Assembly: GCA_000421085.1 (NCBI GenBank)
Contig: ATWE01000002.1
Coordinates: 310,001-374,000, forward strand
DNA length: 64,000 nt
From: Ensifer sp. USDA 6670
GTDB lineage: Bacteria > Pseudomonadota > Alphaproteobacteria > Rhizobiales > Rhizobiaceae
Reading direction: 5' to 3'
Part shown: positions 1 to 11,599 of the stretch, in pieces
Position numbering within the stretch: the stretch's first letter is position 1
How the letters are laid out: each line of letters begins with the position of its first letter
Notes under the pieces: model-generated
What the model was told of the DNA's origin: nothing
The model's database searches: none
The model's input: only the letters and a program-made list of their open reading frames with translations
Position numbers and translations under genes: made by a program

Positions 1-239
1 ACGGCCAGCCTCGGCTGCCGGTCGCTGAGCTCGTGCAAAATGTCGAGCCCGTTCATGTTCGGCATGTGAAAATCCAGCAGAACGCAGGTCGGCTCGGTGT
101 CTTCGAGCTGCTCCAGAAACGTCTCGCCGGAGGCAAATGGCACCGGCTTGAAGGACAATGACATTACGAGACGGCAGAGTGCGCGACGAACCAGCTCGTC
201 ATCGTCCACGATCGCAACAATTCGCTGTTCCTCACTCAT
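1..239 (-). CDS. Response regulator receiver protein, partial (C-terminus outside the window)
   Basis: The first 79 residues of a CheY-like receiver domain are present; the gene runs off the left edge. The acidic pocket is seen in IVDDDE (residues 10-15). The phospho-acceptor is Asp56 in VLLDFHMP, and the following MNGLDIL matches FixJ-type receivers. The ATG at 237-239 lies 14 bases beyond the stop of the FixJ-like regulator, so the gene is probably the third member of the operon that begins with the sensor kinase. Two receivers downstream of one kinase suggest a branched phosphorelay. Whether an output domain follows cannot be seen. Confidence 0.85.
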   Translation of the reverse strand, partial: MSEEQRIVAIVDDDELVRRALCRLVMSLSFKPVPFASGETFLEQLEDTEPTCVLLDFHMPNMNGLDILHELSDRQPRLA

Positions 240-253
240 TCACCATTCATATA

Positions 254-916
254 TCATGGCCCCGTTTGATCGTAGTTGGACTTGGGCCCAATGTCCCCAC
301 GCGGCGGCCCTGCAACCGCGACGAGGCGAACGAGGTCGGCGACCGTTCGCACGCCCAGTTTCGCCATCATGCGGCCGCGGTGAACCTTGATGGTCTTTTC
401 CACCGTCCCGAGATCGGCGGCTATCTGCTTGTTCAGGAGGCCGGCCACAACGTGATGCATGACCTGCGTTTCGCGGGCCGTCAGGCTGTCGAGCCGCTTT
501 ACCACGCTCGCCTTCCTCTCTTCCATTTCACGCCGGGAGCGCGCGCGCTCGCGCGCCACGCCCACGGCGGCCAGCAGGGCACCGGCCTCTACCGGTTTCG
601 TCAGGAAGTCCACGGCCCCCGCCTTCATCGCCCTCACGCTTGCCGGGATATCGCCTCTACCCGTCAGAAAGACGATCGACTGGCTTGCGCCTGCGGCGGC
701 CAATGCCTCCTGCACGCGAAAACCGTCGGAGTCCGGCAGGCCAAGGTCCAGAATGATGCAATCGGCCGTATCCAGATCGTCGGATGCCAGAAATGCCCGA
801 GCGTTCTGATACACCGTCACATAGTACCCCGAAGCCGAGAGCAGCCTCCTCAGCGACCGCAACACGGATTCGTCGTCGTCAAGCAGCAGTACTTTACCGG
901 CGATGTCCCCCATCAC
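254..916 (-). CDS. FixJ/NarL-type response regulator, receiver plus LuxR-type HTH
   Basis: 220 residues, normal for the FixJ family. The receiver occupies about residues 7-120, with DDD at 13-15, phospho-acceptor Asp57 in IILDLGLPD and the conserved Lys107 in FLTKPVEAG. A LuxR/GerE-type helix-turn-helix follows (about 145-205; LTARETQVM, NKQIAADLG, TIKVHRGRMM). It should bind DNA when phosphorylated. The start, six bases after the kinase stop, makes the kinase at 923-2782 its obvious partner. Its targets are unknown; the intergenic region before 3040 is the nearest candidate. Confidence 0.93.
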   Translation of the reverse strand: MMGDIAGKVLLLDDDESVLRSLRRLLSASGYYVTVYQNARAFLASDDLDTADCIILDLGLPDSDGFRVQEALAAAGASQSIVFLTGRGDIPASVRAMKAGAVDFLTKPVEAGALLAAVGVARERARSRREMEERKASVVKRLDSLTARETQVMHHVVAGLLNKQIAADLGTVEKTIKVHRGRMMAKLGVRTVADLVRLVAVAGPPRGDIGPKSNYDQTGP

Positions 917-922
917 GCACCT

Positions 923-2782
923 CTATGCTGAAGGCAGAATTACTACGGCCCGCGCTCCTCGCTTCACAGCGTCGTCAAAGAATAATTTTCCTCCCTGCGC
1001 CTCGACGATGCTTCGGCAGATTGCGAGACCGAGGCCGAGGCCGCCCTTCTTCGAGCTCACGAACGGCTTGAATATTTCGCTGCGCATCTCGGCCGGTATG
1101 CCCGGCCCCATGTCCGCCACGGACAATTCACAATAGCCATTCTTGCCCTTGTCGACGCCGATTTCAACCCTCCGTTGCCTTGGCGGGAGGTCCGCCATGG
1201 CGTCGGCCGCATTTACGAGCAGATTGAGGATCACCTGCTGGAGCTGCACGAGGTTTCCCTTGACCCGAACATTCGCGAGCTCATCGCGTACCTCCACCTC
1301 GGTGCGACGCGCCACCATCTCTGCGCGGGCCAGAGCAACCGTCTGGCGGACCGCCTCCTTCAGGTCGAGGATCTCCTGAGACGATTCGCCCTTCAGCATC
1401 ATGCTGCGCAGCTGAGAAATGACCGACGACGCCCGCCTGTCGTCCGCGGCGATATCGTCGAATATCGCCCGAATTTCGTTCATATCGGGGGCCGTTTCCA
1501 TGGAGAGCTTCTGCCCCGCCTCGGCGTTGGCGAGAATGGAAGTCAGCGGTTGCGTCAGCTCATGTGCGAAGGCGCCGGAAAGCTCGCCGAGCTGCGACCG
1601 CCTCGAGAGATGGGCAAGATCGATGCGTTCGGAGGCAAGGGTCGCTTCGAGCCTGCGGCCCCGCTGGTTCTGATAAACGAGCGCGGAGATGGTCAGCATC
1701 TGCGCCGCGATCAAGAGGAAGGCCGCACTGATGGGTATGCGGTAACGCTCCCAGGCACTTGGCGCATAGTTTCTGATTTCGGCCCCGGCGGGTATCAACA
1801 CGTCATCGATCCCCAGACGCTGGACTTCATGCCAGTCGACGAGCGCCGTCTCCCGCGCAGGCGTGGTCTGGGGCGCCGAAAGATCGCCCCGCATGATGTC
1901 CAATGACAGTGCCGCCATTTGCGCTCCGACCGACTGGAAGGTCCCCACATGGCCGCCCAAAATATTCGAACCGAAATAGGAACTGTACACCGTGTAGACC
2001 GGTGCGCCCGACACTGCAGCGATCTTCCTCGCCGCGTCCCGCGGGACGAATTTCGTACCCTCCGCGTCCTCAAAGACGGTGAGGATCACGAGGGCGGCAT
2101 CGGACGAGAGCGCGGCGGCAGTGCTTCGGAAACCATCGAGCGAAAGGCCGGAAACATATTCGACATCAAGGCTCGCGTAGCGCTCCCCCAGAACGGCGAG
2201 CGCCGTCTCGCCCCATTTCCGGTCGAAGGGCGCCGAGCCGTACATGACCACCACCTTGCGTGCCCTCGGTTGAAGACGGCTGGCCAGCTGGACGGTCTTG
2301 CCCAGATCGAAGCGGCTGACGACGCCCTTGACGTCAGCCGGCAGAGTTTCCACGACCGAATTCTCGGTGACGGCACCGAAAACCACGGGGACACCCTTGG
2401 CAAAACGATCGCGCATCTCCAGCACGAATCTGAGCGCCCCCGGGCCGCCGGTCACCATGAGGTCCAGATCCATTTGCCCGTATTTGGCCTCGAGAAAGTC
2501 CGCAAGGCGACGGGCATGGTCCGGCGACGTAAAGCGCAGTGTGTCGAGATATTCCGTATAATATTCGATGTGTTCGGGCGCGTTTGCCTCCATATACTCG
2601 CCGAAGCCCGAGGCGATCTGTCTGGCGGCAAGAAGCGTGCTTTCGCTTTCATAGACCAGCAGCACGCGCCGGGGCACGGCGGCCCGCGCATCGAAGGCCC
2701 CCGCCAAAAGGACGATCAAAGTAACGATGACCGCTCGCGGTCGAATTCGCAGCACCATGCCCCTTGGCCGTACCTCATGCAT
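923..2782 (-). CDS. Sensor histidine kinase with ABC-binding-protein-like periplasmic domain
   Basis: 619 residues. A signal anchor (about 14-34) precedes a periplasmic segment (36-340) resembling the ABC transporter substrate-binding fold of PF04392 type (TGGPGALRFVLEM, VPVVFGAVTE, PVYTVYSSYFGSNILGGHVG). A second membrane helix lies at about 348-370. The cytoplasmic part has an H-box (phospho-acceptor His407 in FAHELTQPL), an N-box (ILNLLVNAADAM, 518-529), a G1 box (DMGPGIP) and a G2 box (GLGLGLA, 581-587), so all catalytic elements are intact. It probably senses a small periplasmic ligand and phosphorylates the FixJ-like partner. An alternative ATG at 2758 would shorten it by eight residues; neither start has a strong Shine-Dalgarno. 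Confidence 0.92.
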   Translation of the reverse strand: MHEVRPRGMVLRIRPRAVIVTLIVLLAGAFDARAAVPRRVLLVYESESTLLAARQIASGFGEYMEANAPEHIEYYTEYLDTLRFTSPDHARRLADFLEAKYGQMDLDLMVTGGPGALRFVLEMRDRFAKGVPVVFGAVTENSVVETLPADVKGVVSRFDLGKTVQLASRLQPRARKVVVMYGSAPFDRKWGETALAVLGERYASLDVEYVSGLSLDGFRSTAAALSSDAALVILTVFEDAEGTKFVPRDAARKIAAVSGAPVYTVYSSYFGSNILGGHVGTFQSVGAQMAALSLDIMRGDLSAPQTTPARETALVDWHEVQRLGIDDVLIPAGAEIRNYAPSAWERYRIPISAAFLLIAAQMLTISALVYQNQRGRRLEATLASERIDLAHLSRRSQLGELSGAFAHELTQPLTSILANAEAGQKLSMETAPDMNEIRAIFDDIAADDRRASSVISQLRSMMLKGESSQEILDLKEAVRQTVALARAEMVARRTEVEVRDELANVRVKGNLVQLQQVILNLLVNAADAMADLPPRQRRVEIGVDKGKNGYCELSVADMGPGIPAEMRSEIFKPFVSSKKGGLGLGLAICRSIVEAQGGKLFFDDAVKRGARAVVILPSA

Positions 2783-2878
2783 TCACCGGCGTGCCCAAGT
2801 ACCAGACCCGAATGACAAGCCGGTAACAATTCACCGTTGTGCGACTTGCTCGATTCAATTGCAATCCATAAATATTAA

Positions 2879-2890
2879 GGGGTATTCCCC
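2879..2890. promoter_or_regulatory. GGGG-TATT-CCCC palindrome in divergent promoter region
   Basis: A perfect inverted repeat of four G and four C around TATT lies in an AT-richer stretch, 97 bases upstream of the kinase start and 150 upstream of the membrane protein gene. It could be a regulator site. No function is assigned. Confidence 0.3.
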
Positions 2891-2948
2891 CTCAAAATAC
2901 AGCAAGGACCGGCCTCTCGACAGATATTTGGCCGATCCGTTGGCCCTT

Positions 2949-2991
2949 GGTCCATCTATCGCTGATGCCGAAAATCGCTGATGGATAGACC
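2949..2991. promoter_or_regulatory. Nested inverted and direct repeats upstream of the 3040 gene
   Basis: GGTCCATCTATC (2949-2960) and GATGGATAGACC (2980-2991) form an imperfect 12-base inverted repeat (one mismatch, one G-U). Between and overlapping the arms, ATCGCTGATG occurs twice in direct orientation (2958-2967 and 2974-2983), 16 bases apart. The block lies 49 bases before the membrane protein start, so it may be a binding site for a dimer of the neighbouring FixJ-like regulator, or a hairpin in the leader. Confidence 0.4.
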
Positions 2992-3039
2992 ATGGGCTCT
3001 CCGGTGCTGCGATACCGGACCTATCTTGAGCAATGAACT

Positions 3040-4272
3040 ATGGTGGTCATGAGCGTGAACGGTGTTACACATCCGTCGCCGGACAATGACGCGGTAGATA
3101 AGTCCCCCTCTCCCGGTCTTGCCGATTTCCGCGCGTCGCATGGCGGGCCGTTTTTCGAGTTGCAGGCGCAGCTGAAGCTGCTTCGGGAAAACACGCTTCG
3201 GTCGGGGACGAGAGCGATCCTTTTCGTTGCGCTGGCCTGGGGCGTACCGTTCCTGCTCGGGATTCCGCGCAGCTTCTCCCTCGACCACAGCCAGAATGCC
3301 TATCTCGCGGACCCCGGAGTATGGGCGAAATTCTTCATCGGCATTGGCGCTTTCATTCTGGCGGAACAGCAGGTCGAACGTGGTCTCAGGGCCCGATTGG
3401 CGCAGTTCGTGCGCGCTCCGATCATCGCGCCGACCGCGACGACGCAAGCTACACGCGACCTGTCGGAGGCGCTACGCCGACGCGATTCGCGCGGAGCGGA
3501 ACTCGCCTGCCTGGCCGCCGCGATATTTGCAGCAGCCCTGTCCTACTTCAACTTCCACACGCTCGACGTGTCCTCCTGGGCGGTCGAGCATCGGCCTGAA
3601 GGCAACAGGATCACTGCCGCCGGCTGGTGGTCAATCAGCGTCAGCCTTCCCCTTTTCGTCTTTCTTTTTCTGCGAGGCATGTGGCGGCACTTCGTCTGGG
3701 CACAGCTGCTGCGGCGCATAGCCAGGCTCGACCTCCGCCTCGTTGCGACCCATCCGGACGGCAAGGGCGGACTGGCTTTCCTCGCACAATATCCGAACGC
3801 CTACGTCTTCTTCGTCTTCGGCATGAGCTCGGCAATCGCGGCGGCGATCGCAAAGAACCTACTGCAGGAAAGTCTTTCGATGACGACCTTCAGCATGGTC
3901 ATGACCGGCTGGCTGGCGATCGTCATCGCATTATTCGCTTACCCGCTTTCGGCTTTCACGCCGCCGCTCTCCCGCCTGAAGCAAAACGGCCTGGCATTGC
4001 TCGGCGCCCAGGCGACGCGTTACCACCGGGCGGCCGAACGCAAGTCCGTTGGCCGAAACATCTTCGAAGATCCGACGCCGGAGCCGGCGGACGATATTCC
4101 CGATCCGAACAAGCTCTACGAGGCGACCCAGAAGCTCAAGACCATGCTGATCAGCCGGGAGGCGGTGGTGCCGGTGGCCGCCGCCGCGCTCATCCCCTTC
4201 GCCGTCGCCGGCGCAACGAAGCTGCCCTACAAGGAGGTATTTTCCGTGATGAAGAAGCTGCTCCTCCTGTGA
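3040..4272 (+). CDS. Multi-pass membrane protein of unknown function
   Basis: 410 residues with hydrophobic segments near residues 58-78, 95-112, 155-172, 196-215, 255-272, 283-303 and 375-395. There is a basic, Arg-rich loop after the second segment (VERGLRARL) and a proline/acidic linker before the last one (DPTPEPADDIPDPNKL). I recognise no family motif. The gene is divergent from the sensor kinase across a 257-base gap with repeats and could be a target of that system. An ATG at 3049 is an alternative start. A conserved rhizobial membrane protein is the safest description. Confidence 0.75.
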   Translation: MVVMSVNGVTHPSPDNDAVDKSPSPGLADFRASHGGPFFELQAQLKLLRENTLRSGTRAILFVALAWGVPFLLGIPRSFSLDHSQNAYLADPGVWAKFFIGIGAFILAEQQVERGLRARLAQFVRAPIIAPTATTQATRDLSEALRRRDSRGAELACLAAAIFAAALSYFNFHTLDVSSWAVEHRPEGNRITAAGWWSISVSLPLFVFLFLRGMWRHFVWAQLLRRIARLDLRLVATHPDGKGGLAFLAQYPNAYVFFVFGMSSAIAAAIAKNLLQESLSMTTFSMVMTGWLAIVIALFAYPLSAFTPPLSRLKQNGLALLGAQATRYHRAAERKSVGRNIFEDPTPEPADDIPDPNKLYEATQKLKTMLISREAVVPVAAAALIPFAVAGATKLPYKEVFSVMKKLLLL

Positions 4273-4420
4273 GGAGCGGCGTCGATCCGCGCCGACAAAG
4301 GCGGGGGTGGCCGCGTCCGACCCTGCACTTTTTTAGTGCGCCCACTCTTGGACTTTTAAATTGCATGCGCACCCAAGGTGCAAGTTGGCGTTTTTCGAAT
4401 TGTATTAAACGGGGGCATCA

Positions 4421-6109
4421 GTGACGTTCATCCAGTCTCTTCTGCACCAGTCTCCCGAAATCGCGCTGTTTCTGGCGCTCGCGGGCGGGTATTGGATCGG
4501 CAAGTTCCAGTTCGGCAAGTTCCAGCTTGGCGGCGTCGCCGGCTCGCTCCTCGTCGCAGTTTTGATCAGCCAGATCGGGGTGACGATCGACAACGGCGTC
4601 AAGGCCGTCCTGTTCGCGCTCTTCATTTATGCCGTCGGCTTCGAAAGCGGGCCGCAATTCTTTCGCTCTCTCGGCCGGCAGTCGATACGCGAGATCATCA
4701 TGGCAGCGGTGCTGGCGATCACCGGCCTCGTCACCGTCGTCGTTCTTGCCCGCCTGTTCGGCCTCGACAAGGGGCTGGCGGCGGGGATTGCCGCCGGCGG
4801 CTTGACCCAGTCCGCGATCATCGGCACCGCCGGCGCGGCCATCGGAAAGCTCGGGCTTGCCGCCGAGGAGGCGCAGAGGCTGCAGGCCAATGTCGCCATC
4901 GGGTATGCCGTCACTTACATCTTCGGCTCCTTCGGCGCGATCATCGTCTGCGTCAACATTCTCGAGTGGTTCATGGGCCGCAGCATCCGCGACGATGCGA
5001 TCAAGGCGGAAGCCGAGATGCTGGCCGGCGCCAGCGTTTACGGCATAGGCGAGCAACCGGCGCTGCCCATGCTGGTCGGGCGCCTTTTCAGCGTCGACAA
5101 GGCCGCCGGCCGAACGATCCTGGAACTCGAGGGACAGGGGCCGGCCGCAACGATCTCGATCGAACGCGTCAAACGCGGCGGCAAGCTCATCGGCAATGAC
5201 CCGGGACTGAAGCTCGAAGCCGGCGACGTCGTGCTTGTCGTCGGCCGGCGTGACGCCGTCGTTTCGGCGGCGCCGATGCTCGGCACCGAACTTCAGTCCT
5301 CCGAAGGGATGGACGTCATCGTTGTCACGCGCGACGTCGTGATCTCCCATCGGGATTTCGTCGGCCATACAGTGGCGGACATCCGCGACAAGACCAGCCC
5401 GGAACTGAAGCACGGGATCTTCGTGATCGAGGTCAAGCGTGGCGGGCAGAAACTTGCGCTTGCCAAGGACACGCTTATCGCAGCCGGCGACGTGGTAACC
5501 CTTTACGGCACGAGCGACGACGTCGCGCGGGTCGCGAAGCGAGTGGGGACCACCATCGTTCCGAGCGACAAGACCGATTTCGTCTATCACGGACTGGGGC
5601 TTGTCTTCGGCCTTCTCGTCGGTCTGATCGTGATCCGCCTCGGCTCGATACCGCTGACGCTTGGAAGCGGCGGCGGCGCACTTCTATCCGGCCTCTTCTT
5701 CGGTTGGCTGAGGACGCGGAACATGGCGATCGGCAACATGCCGACCGGCGCTTCGACGCTTCTGCGGGATCTCGGTCTTGCCGGCTTCGTGGCAGTGGTC
5801 GGCCTGCAGTCGGGGCAGCAGGCGGTGACGACGATCGCCGAGCACGGCCTCTCGATCTTCCTGATCGGCGTGGTGGTCACCATCCTTCCGCTGCTCGTCA
5901 CCATGGCGGTCGGCAGATATCTGCTGCGCTACGACAATGCCGCCATCTTTGCCGGCGCCCTTTCCGGATCCCGCAGTGCCAACCCGGCTTTCGGCGAGAT
6001 TCTCGACAAGGCCGGCAATTCCGTTCCGACCGTTCCCTTCGCAATCACCTATGCCCTGGCGAATGTCTTCCTGACGTTGCTCGGGCCGCTGGTCGTCGCT
6101 TTTGCCTGA
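4421..6109 (+). CDS. aspT: Aspartate:alanine exchanger, AspT family (first copy)
   Basis: 562 residues, GTG start. The architecture is that of the AAEx family: an N-terminal membrane block with glycine-rich helices (YAVGFESGPQFF, GGLTQSAIIGTAG), a cytoplasmic linker (about 205-385) with two TrkA_C-like modules (VGRLFSVDKAAGRTIL, VIVVTRDVVISHRDFVG), and a second membrane block from about 388 (GSGGGALLSGLFFGWLRTR, SGSRSANPAFGEILD). Established members exchange aspartate for alanine; with aspartate decarboxylation this is electrogenic and builds proton motive force. It lies 24 bases upstream of the aspartate 4-decarboxylase gene. Substrate assignment rests on family plus context. Confidence 0.88.
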   Translation: MTFIQSLLHQSPEIALFLALAGGYWIGKFQFGKFQLGGVAGSLLVAVLISQIGVTIDNGVKAVLFALFIYAVGFESGPQFFRSLGRQSIREIIMAAVLAITGLVTVVVLARLFGLDKGLAAGIAAGGLTQSAIIGTAGAAIGKLGLAAEEAQRLQANVAIGYAVTYIFGSFGAIIVCVNILEWFMGRSIRDDAIKAEAEMLAGASVYGIGEQPALPMLVGRLFSVDKAAGRTILELEGQGPAATISIERVKRGGKLIGNDPGLKLEAGDVVLVVGRRDAVVSAAPMLGTELQSSEGMDVIVVTRDVVISHRDFVGHTVADIRDKTSPELKHGIFVIEVKRGGQKLALAKDTLIAAGDVVTLYGTSDDVARVAKRVGTTIVPSDKTDFVYHGLGLVFGLLVGLIVIRLGSIPLTLGSGGGALLSGLFFGWLRTRNMAIGNMPTGASTLLRDLGLAGFVAVVGLQSGQQAVTTIAEHGLSIFLIGVVVTILPLLVTMAVGRYLLRYDNAAIFAGALSGSRSANPAFGEILDKAGNSVPTVPFAITYALANVFLTLLGPLVVAFA

Positions 6110-6121
6110 TCTCGCTCATGA

Positions 6122-7720
<1,599 letters not shown>

Positions 7721-7731
7721 TTTTGCCTGCT

Positions 7732-7756
7732 GTGCGGGCGGCGATGCCGCCCGCAC
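7732..7756 (+). terminator. Perfect 11-bp hairpin between decarboxylase and second exchanger
   Basis: GTGCGGGCGGC, loop GAT, GCCGCCCGCAC, starting 12 bases after the decarboxylase stop. No U-run follows, so it may stabilise the upstream message or attenuate readthrough into the second exchanger rather than terminate fully. Its presence argues against coding from a TTG at 7723. Confidence 0.6.
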
Positions 7757-7800
7757 GAGACTGGAATTCCCTCGACCTTCGATGCGTAACGGACTTGTCC

Positions 7801-9474
7801 ATGTCGTTTCTGACCGACCCTGTCATAGCCCTCTTCATATCGCTCGCGCTCGGCTATCTCATCGGTCGGCTGAAGGTCGGTCCCGTTCAACTCGGCGGGG
7901 TCTGCGGAACGCTTTTCGTCGCGCTCGCCCTCGGACAGCTTGGAGTGCGGATAAGCCCGGATCTCAAGGATGCCGCTTTCGCCCTCTTCATCTACGCGCT
8001 CGGCTTCTCGGCCGGACCGCAGTTCTTCGCCAATATCCGCGGCGGATGGCGATACGGGATCTTTTCGATCATCGAGGTGGTGTGCGTCCTCTTGCTCCTC
8101 GCGGCATCGATCGTGGTCTTTCGCCTCGACGTGGGCACGGCCGCGGGGCTCTTCGCCGGTTCGGCGACCGAGTCCGCCGTCCTCGGAACCGCATCAGAAG
8201 CGATTTCGCACCTGCCTTTGCCGCCTGGGGATATCGAGCTCCTGCAAGCGAATGTCGCGACCGCCTATAGCCTCACCTATCTTTTCGGCCTCATCGCCAT
8301 CGTCATCTTCACGACCCAGATCGCCCCGTTGATCCTTAAGGCCGATCTCAGAAAGGAGGCGCAGGAGCTCGCGCGCAAGCTCGGTTCTACCGATGAAGAG
8401 GACGACCAGGCGGAAGGCCTTCCCGTATTCGTCGGCCGCGCCTTCCGGGCCGGACCCGCAGCGGGCCAGACTGTCGGTGCGTTCGAGAAAAGCCGGCACT
8501 TTGCCGTCGCTCTCGAACGGGTGCAGCGCCGCGGCGAAATTCTCGAAACGACGGGCGATTTCCTGCTGGAGCCGGACGACATCGTGTTCGTGCGCGGACG
8601 CCGCAACGCGGTGATCGCGGTTCGCGACCGGCTAAGCGACGAAGTGCCGGTTCCCCAGGAGACGAGTTTCACCCTGACGACACGCGACGTCGTGCTCGTG
8701 CGCAAGGAGGCCTTCGGCCGCCAGATACGGGAGTTGAGGCAGATGGCGGCGCCTGAATTGCAGCGCGGCATATTCATCTCGAGCGTCCGTCGCATGGGAC
8801 AGCATATCCCGGCGCTCTCCGGGACGATCCTCCAGCAAGGCGATATCGTTACGCTCTATGGTCCGGAGCAGGCAGTTAACCGGGCTGCGGCCGAACTCGG
8901 CAAGACGCTGCCCCCGGGCGAGAGGACCGATTTCATCTTTCTCGGGCTCGGCATCGTCGTCGGTCTCCTGATCGGCCATTTCAGTCTCACGATCGGCGCG
9001 CTGGAACTGACGCTTGGCTCGGGCGGCGGTGCTTTGATCTCCGGGCTCGCCTTCGGCTGGCTCAACATGCGCAGCCCGGCGCGCGCCAACCTGCCGGTCG
9101 CCGCAGCGGACTTCGCCAAGGAATTCGGTCTGGCAGCATTCATCGCCGCGATCGGTCTCAGCGCCGGCCCCGACGCGATCGACCTGGTCATGCAATACGG
9201 CCTGATCCTGCCTGTCCTGGGCCTGCTCGTCTCCTTCATCCCGGCCTTCGTCTCTTTGCTGGTCGGCTCGAAGCTTATGAAGATCGAAACGCCTATCCTC
9301 CTGGGCGTGATCGCCGGGCAGCATTGCAGCACGCCGACGATAAGCGCCCTCGTCTCCCAGGCCGGGAATTCCATTCCCGTGATCGGATATACGGTTACCT
9401 ACGCGATCTCGAACGTCTTGCTGCCGCTCATGGGTCCCGTGGTGGTCGCCCTCGCCACGGTGCTGGCAAGTTAA
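7801..9474 (+). CDS. Aspartate:alanine exchanger, AspT family (second copy)
   Basis: 557 residues, same architecture as the copy at 4421. N-terminal helices include FIYALGFSAGPQFFANI and FAGSATESAVLGTASEA. Two TrkA_C-like modules span about 200-375 (VFVGRAFRAGPAAGQTVG, TLTTRDVVLVRKEAFGR), and a second membrane block carries LTLGSGGGALISGLAFGW. ATG 7801 is chosen because MSFLTDPVIALFISLALGYLIG lines up with the first copy's N-terminus; an in-frame TTG at 7723 would add a hairpin-encoded leader. The copies differ in many positions, so this is an old duplication and substrates may have diverged. Confidence 0.85.
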   Translation: MSFLTDPVIALFISLALGYLIGRLKVGPVQLGGVCGTLFVALALGQLGVRISPDLKDAAFALFIYALGFSAGPQFFANIRGGWRYGIFSIIEVVCVLLLLAASIVVFRLDVGTAAGLFAGSATESAVLGTASEAISHLPLPPGDIELLQANVATAYSLTYLFGLIAIVIFTTQIAPLILKADLRKEAQELARKLGSTDEEDDQAEGLPVFVGRAFRAGPAAGQTVGAFEKSRHFAVALERVQRRGEILETTGDFLLEPDDIVFVRGRRNAVIAVRDRLSDEVPVPQETSFTLTTRDVVLVRKEAFGRQIRELRQMAAPELQRGIFISSVRRMGQHIPALSGTILQQGDIVTLYGPEQAVNRAAAELGKTLPPGERTDFIFLGLGIVVGLLIGHFSLTIGALELTLGSGGGALISGLAFGWLNMRSPARANLPVAAADFAKEFGLAAFIAAIGLSAGPDAIDLVMQYGLILPVLGLLVSFIPAFVSLLVGSKLMKIETPILLGVIAGQHCSTPTISALVSQAGNSIPVIGYTVTYAISNVLLPLMGPVVVALATVLAS

Positions 9475-9534
9475 CGCGTGCCAAGGGGAGCTGCATAACC
9501 TTGGCGCGATATTTTATCTTGATGTAGCCTTCAC

Positions 9535-9558
9535 GTGCACCGCGCCGGCGGGGTGCAC
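9535..9558. terminator. GTGCACC / GGTGCAC inverted repeat after the exchanger
   Basis: A 7-base perfect stem with a 10-base GC loop lies about 60 bases after the exchanger stop and 58 before the moxR start. It is a plausible weak terminator or leader hairpin; no U-tract follows. Confidence 0.35.
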
Positions 9559-9616
9559 CGAAACCGAAATACTCGATGGCGTAGCAATCGTACGCGAATG
9601 AACAGAGGGAAGCGCG

Positions 9617-10588
<972 letters not shown>

Positions 10589-10603
10589 TCGGGAGGACTT
10601 GCG

Positions 10604-11599
10604 ATGGCAATTTCCCTGCCCGCATTCGGAAGAACGAAGGAGATCGTACGCCGGGCCGCAGGCGATACGGATGGTGCCTACGTTTCCGTCGACAATCTCG
10701 TTGCGCTGGAATCGATCGCCTCCGACCTGACGTTCCTGCGTAAGGCCCCCGTTCGCCGCTTCCTCGCCGGGCGCCATGAATCGCGCATGCGCGGTCGTGG
10801 CCTGAGCTTCGAGGAACTTCGAACCTATATGCCGGGGGACGATATCCGGACGATCGACTGGCGCGTCACCGCCCGCACCGGGCAGCCATTCGTGCGCGTC
10901 TATAACGAAGAGAAGGACCGCCCCGCTCTCATCGTCGTCGACCAGCGCACCAACATGTTCTTCGGAAGCCGCCGGTCGATGAAATCGGTAGCCGCCGCCG
11001 AGGTTGCGGCGCTATGCGCCTGGCGCGTGATGGCGCTCGGCGACCGCGTCGGCGGCGTGGTCTTCAACGACTTGAAGCAGGAGGCCATCCGGCCGCACCG
11101 GAGCCGCGGGGCCGTCATCCGTTTCGCCGAAACGATTTCGGTCCAGAACAATGCGCTCAGCGCGGTCTCCGATATCGAGAGGTCGCCCGGTCAACTGAAT
11201 GCGGTCCTCGGCAAAGTGGCAGCCCTCGCCCGGCACGACCATCTGATCATCGTCGTCAGTGATTTCGACGGGCATGGGCCGGCGACCCGCGACCTGCTCC
11301 TACGCATGTCCGTCGCAAACGACGTCATAGCAGTCCTCGTCTACGATCCCTTCCTGCTCGACCTGCCGCGCCAGGGCGAGATGGTCGTGAGCGGCGGCGC
11401 GCTCCAGGCCGAGTTGCAATTCGGCCGCGGCAATGTTCGCGAGGCCGTAGACAGTTTTGCACGCAACAGAGGCCGCGAACTGCTTTCGTGGCAGGAGGAG
11501 ATGGGGCTGCCCATGCTGCCCGTCTCCGCGGCCGAGGAAGTGGCACCGCAATTGCGCACGCTCCTCGGCCAACTTGCCTGGCGACAAAGGAGGCGCTAA
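10604..11599 (+). CDS. DUF58 domain protein of the MoxR-Bat operon
   Basis: 331 residues. The DUF58 signature is clear: GRGLSFEELRTYMPGDDIR and IDWRVTARTGQPFVRVYNEE (residues about 66-105), then a VWA-like segment (LIVVDQRTNMFFG, LIIVVSDFDGHG). It lies 15 bases after moxR with GGGAGG just before the ATG. In MoxR operons this protein accompanies the ATPase and membrane VWA proteins; its biochemical role is not established. No N-terminal membrane helices are visible, so it looks cytoplasmic, unlike many DUF58 proteins. Confidence 0.92.
   Translation: MAISLPAFGRTKEIVRRAAGDTDGAYVSVDNLVALESIASDLTFLRKAPVRRFLAGRHESRMRGRGLSFEELRTYMPGDDIRTIDWRVTARTGQPFVRVYNEEKDRPALIVVDQRTNMFFGSRRSMKSVAAAEVAALCAWRVMALGDRVGGVVFNDLKQEAIRPHRSRGAVIRFAETISVQNNALSAVSDIERSPGQLNAVLGKVAALARHDHLIIVVSDFDGHGPATRDLLLRMSVANDVIAVLVYDPFLLDLPRQGEMVVSGGALQAELQFGRGNVREAVDSFARNRGRELLSWQEEMGLPMLPVSAAEEVAPQLRTLLGQLAWRQRRR

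Noticed and set aside
4385-4408. Possible sigma-54 promoter (TTGGC and TTGT) before the first AspT gene
   Set aside because: The spacing between the two elements is three bases too long for the -24/-12 arrangement.
7723-7800. TTG-initiated extension of the second AspT exchanger
   Set aside because: The extension is encoded by a perfect hairpin, and the homologous first copy starts where ATG 7801 lies.
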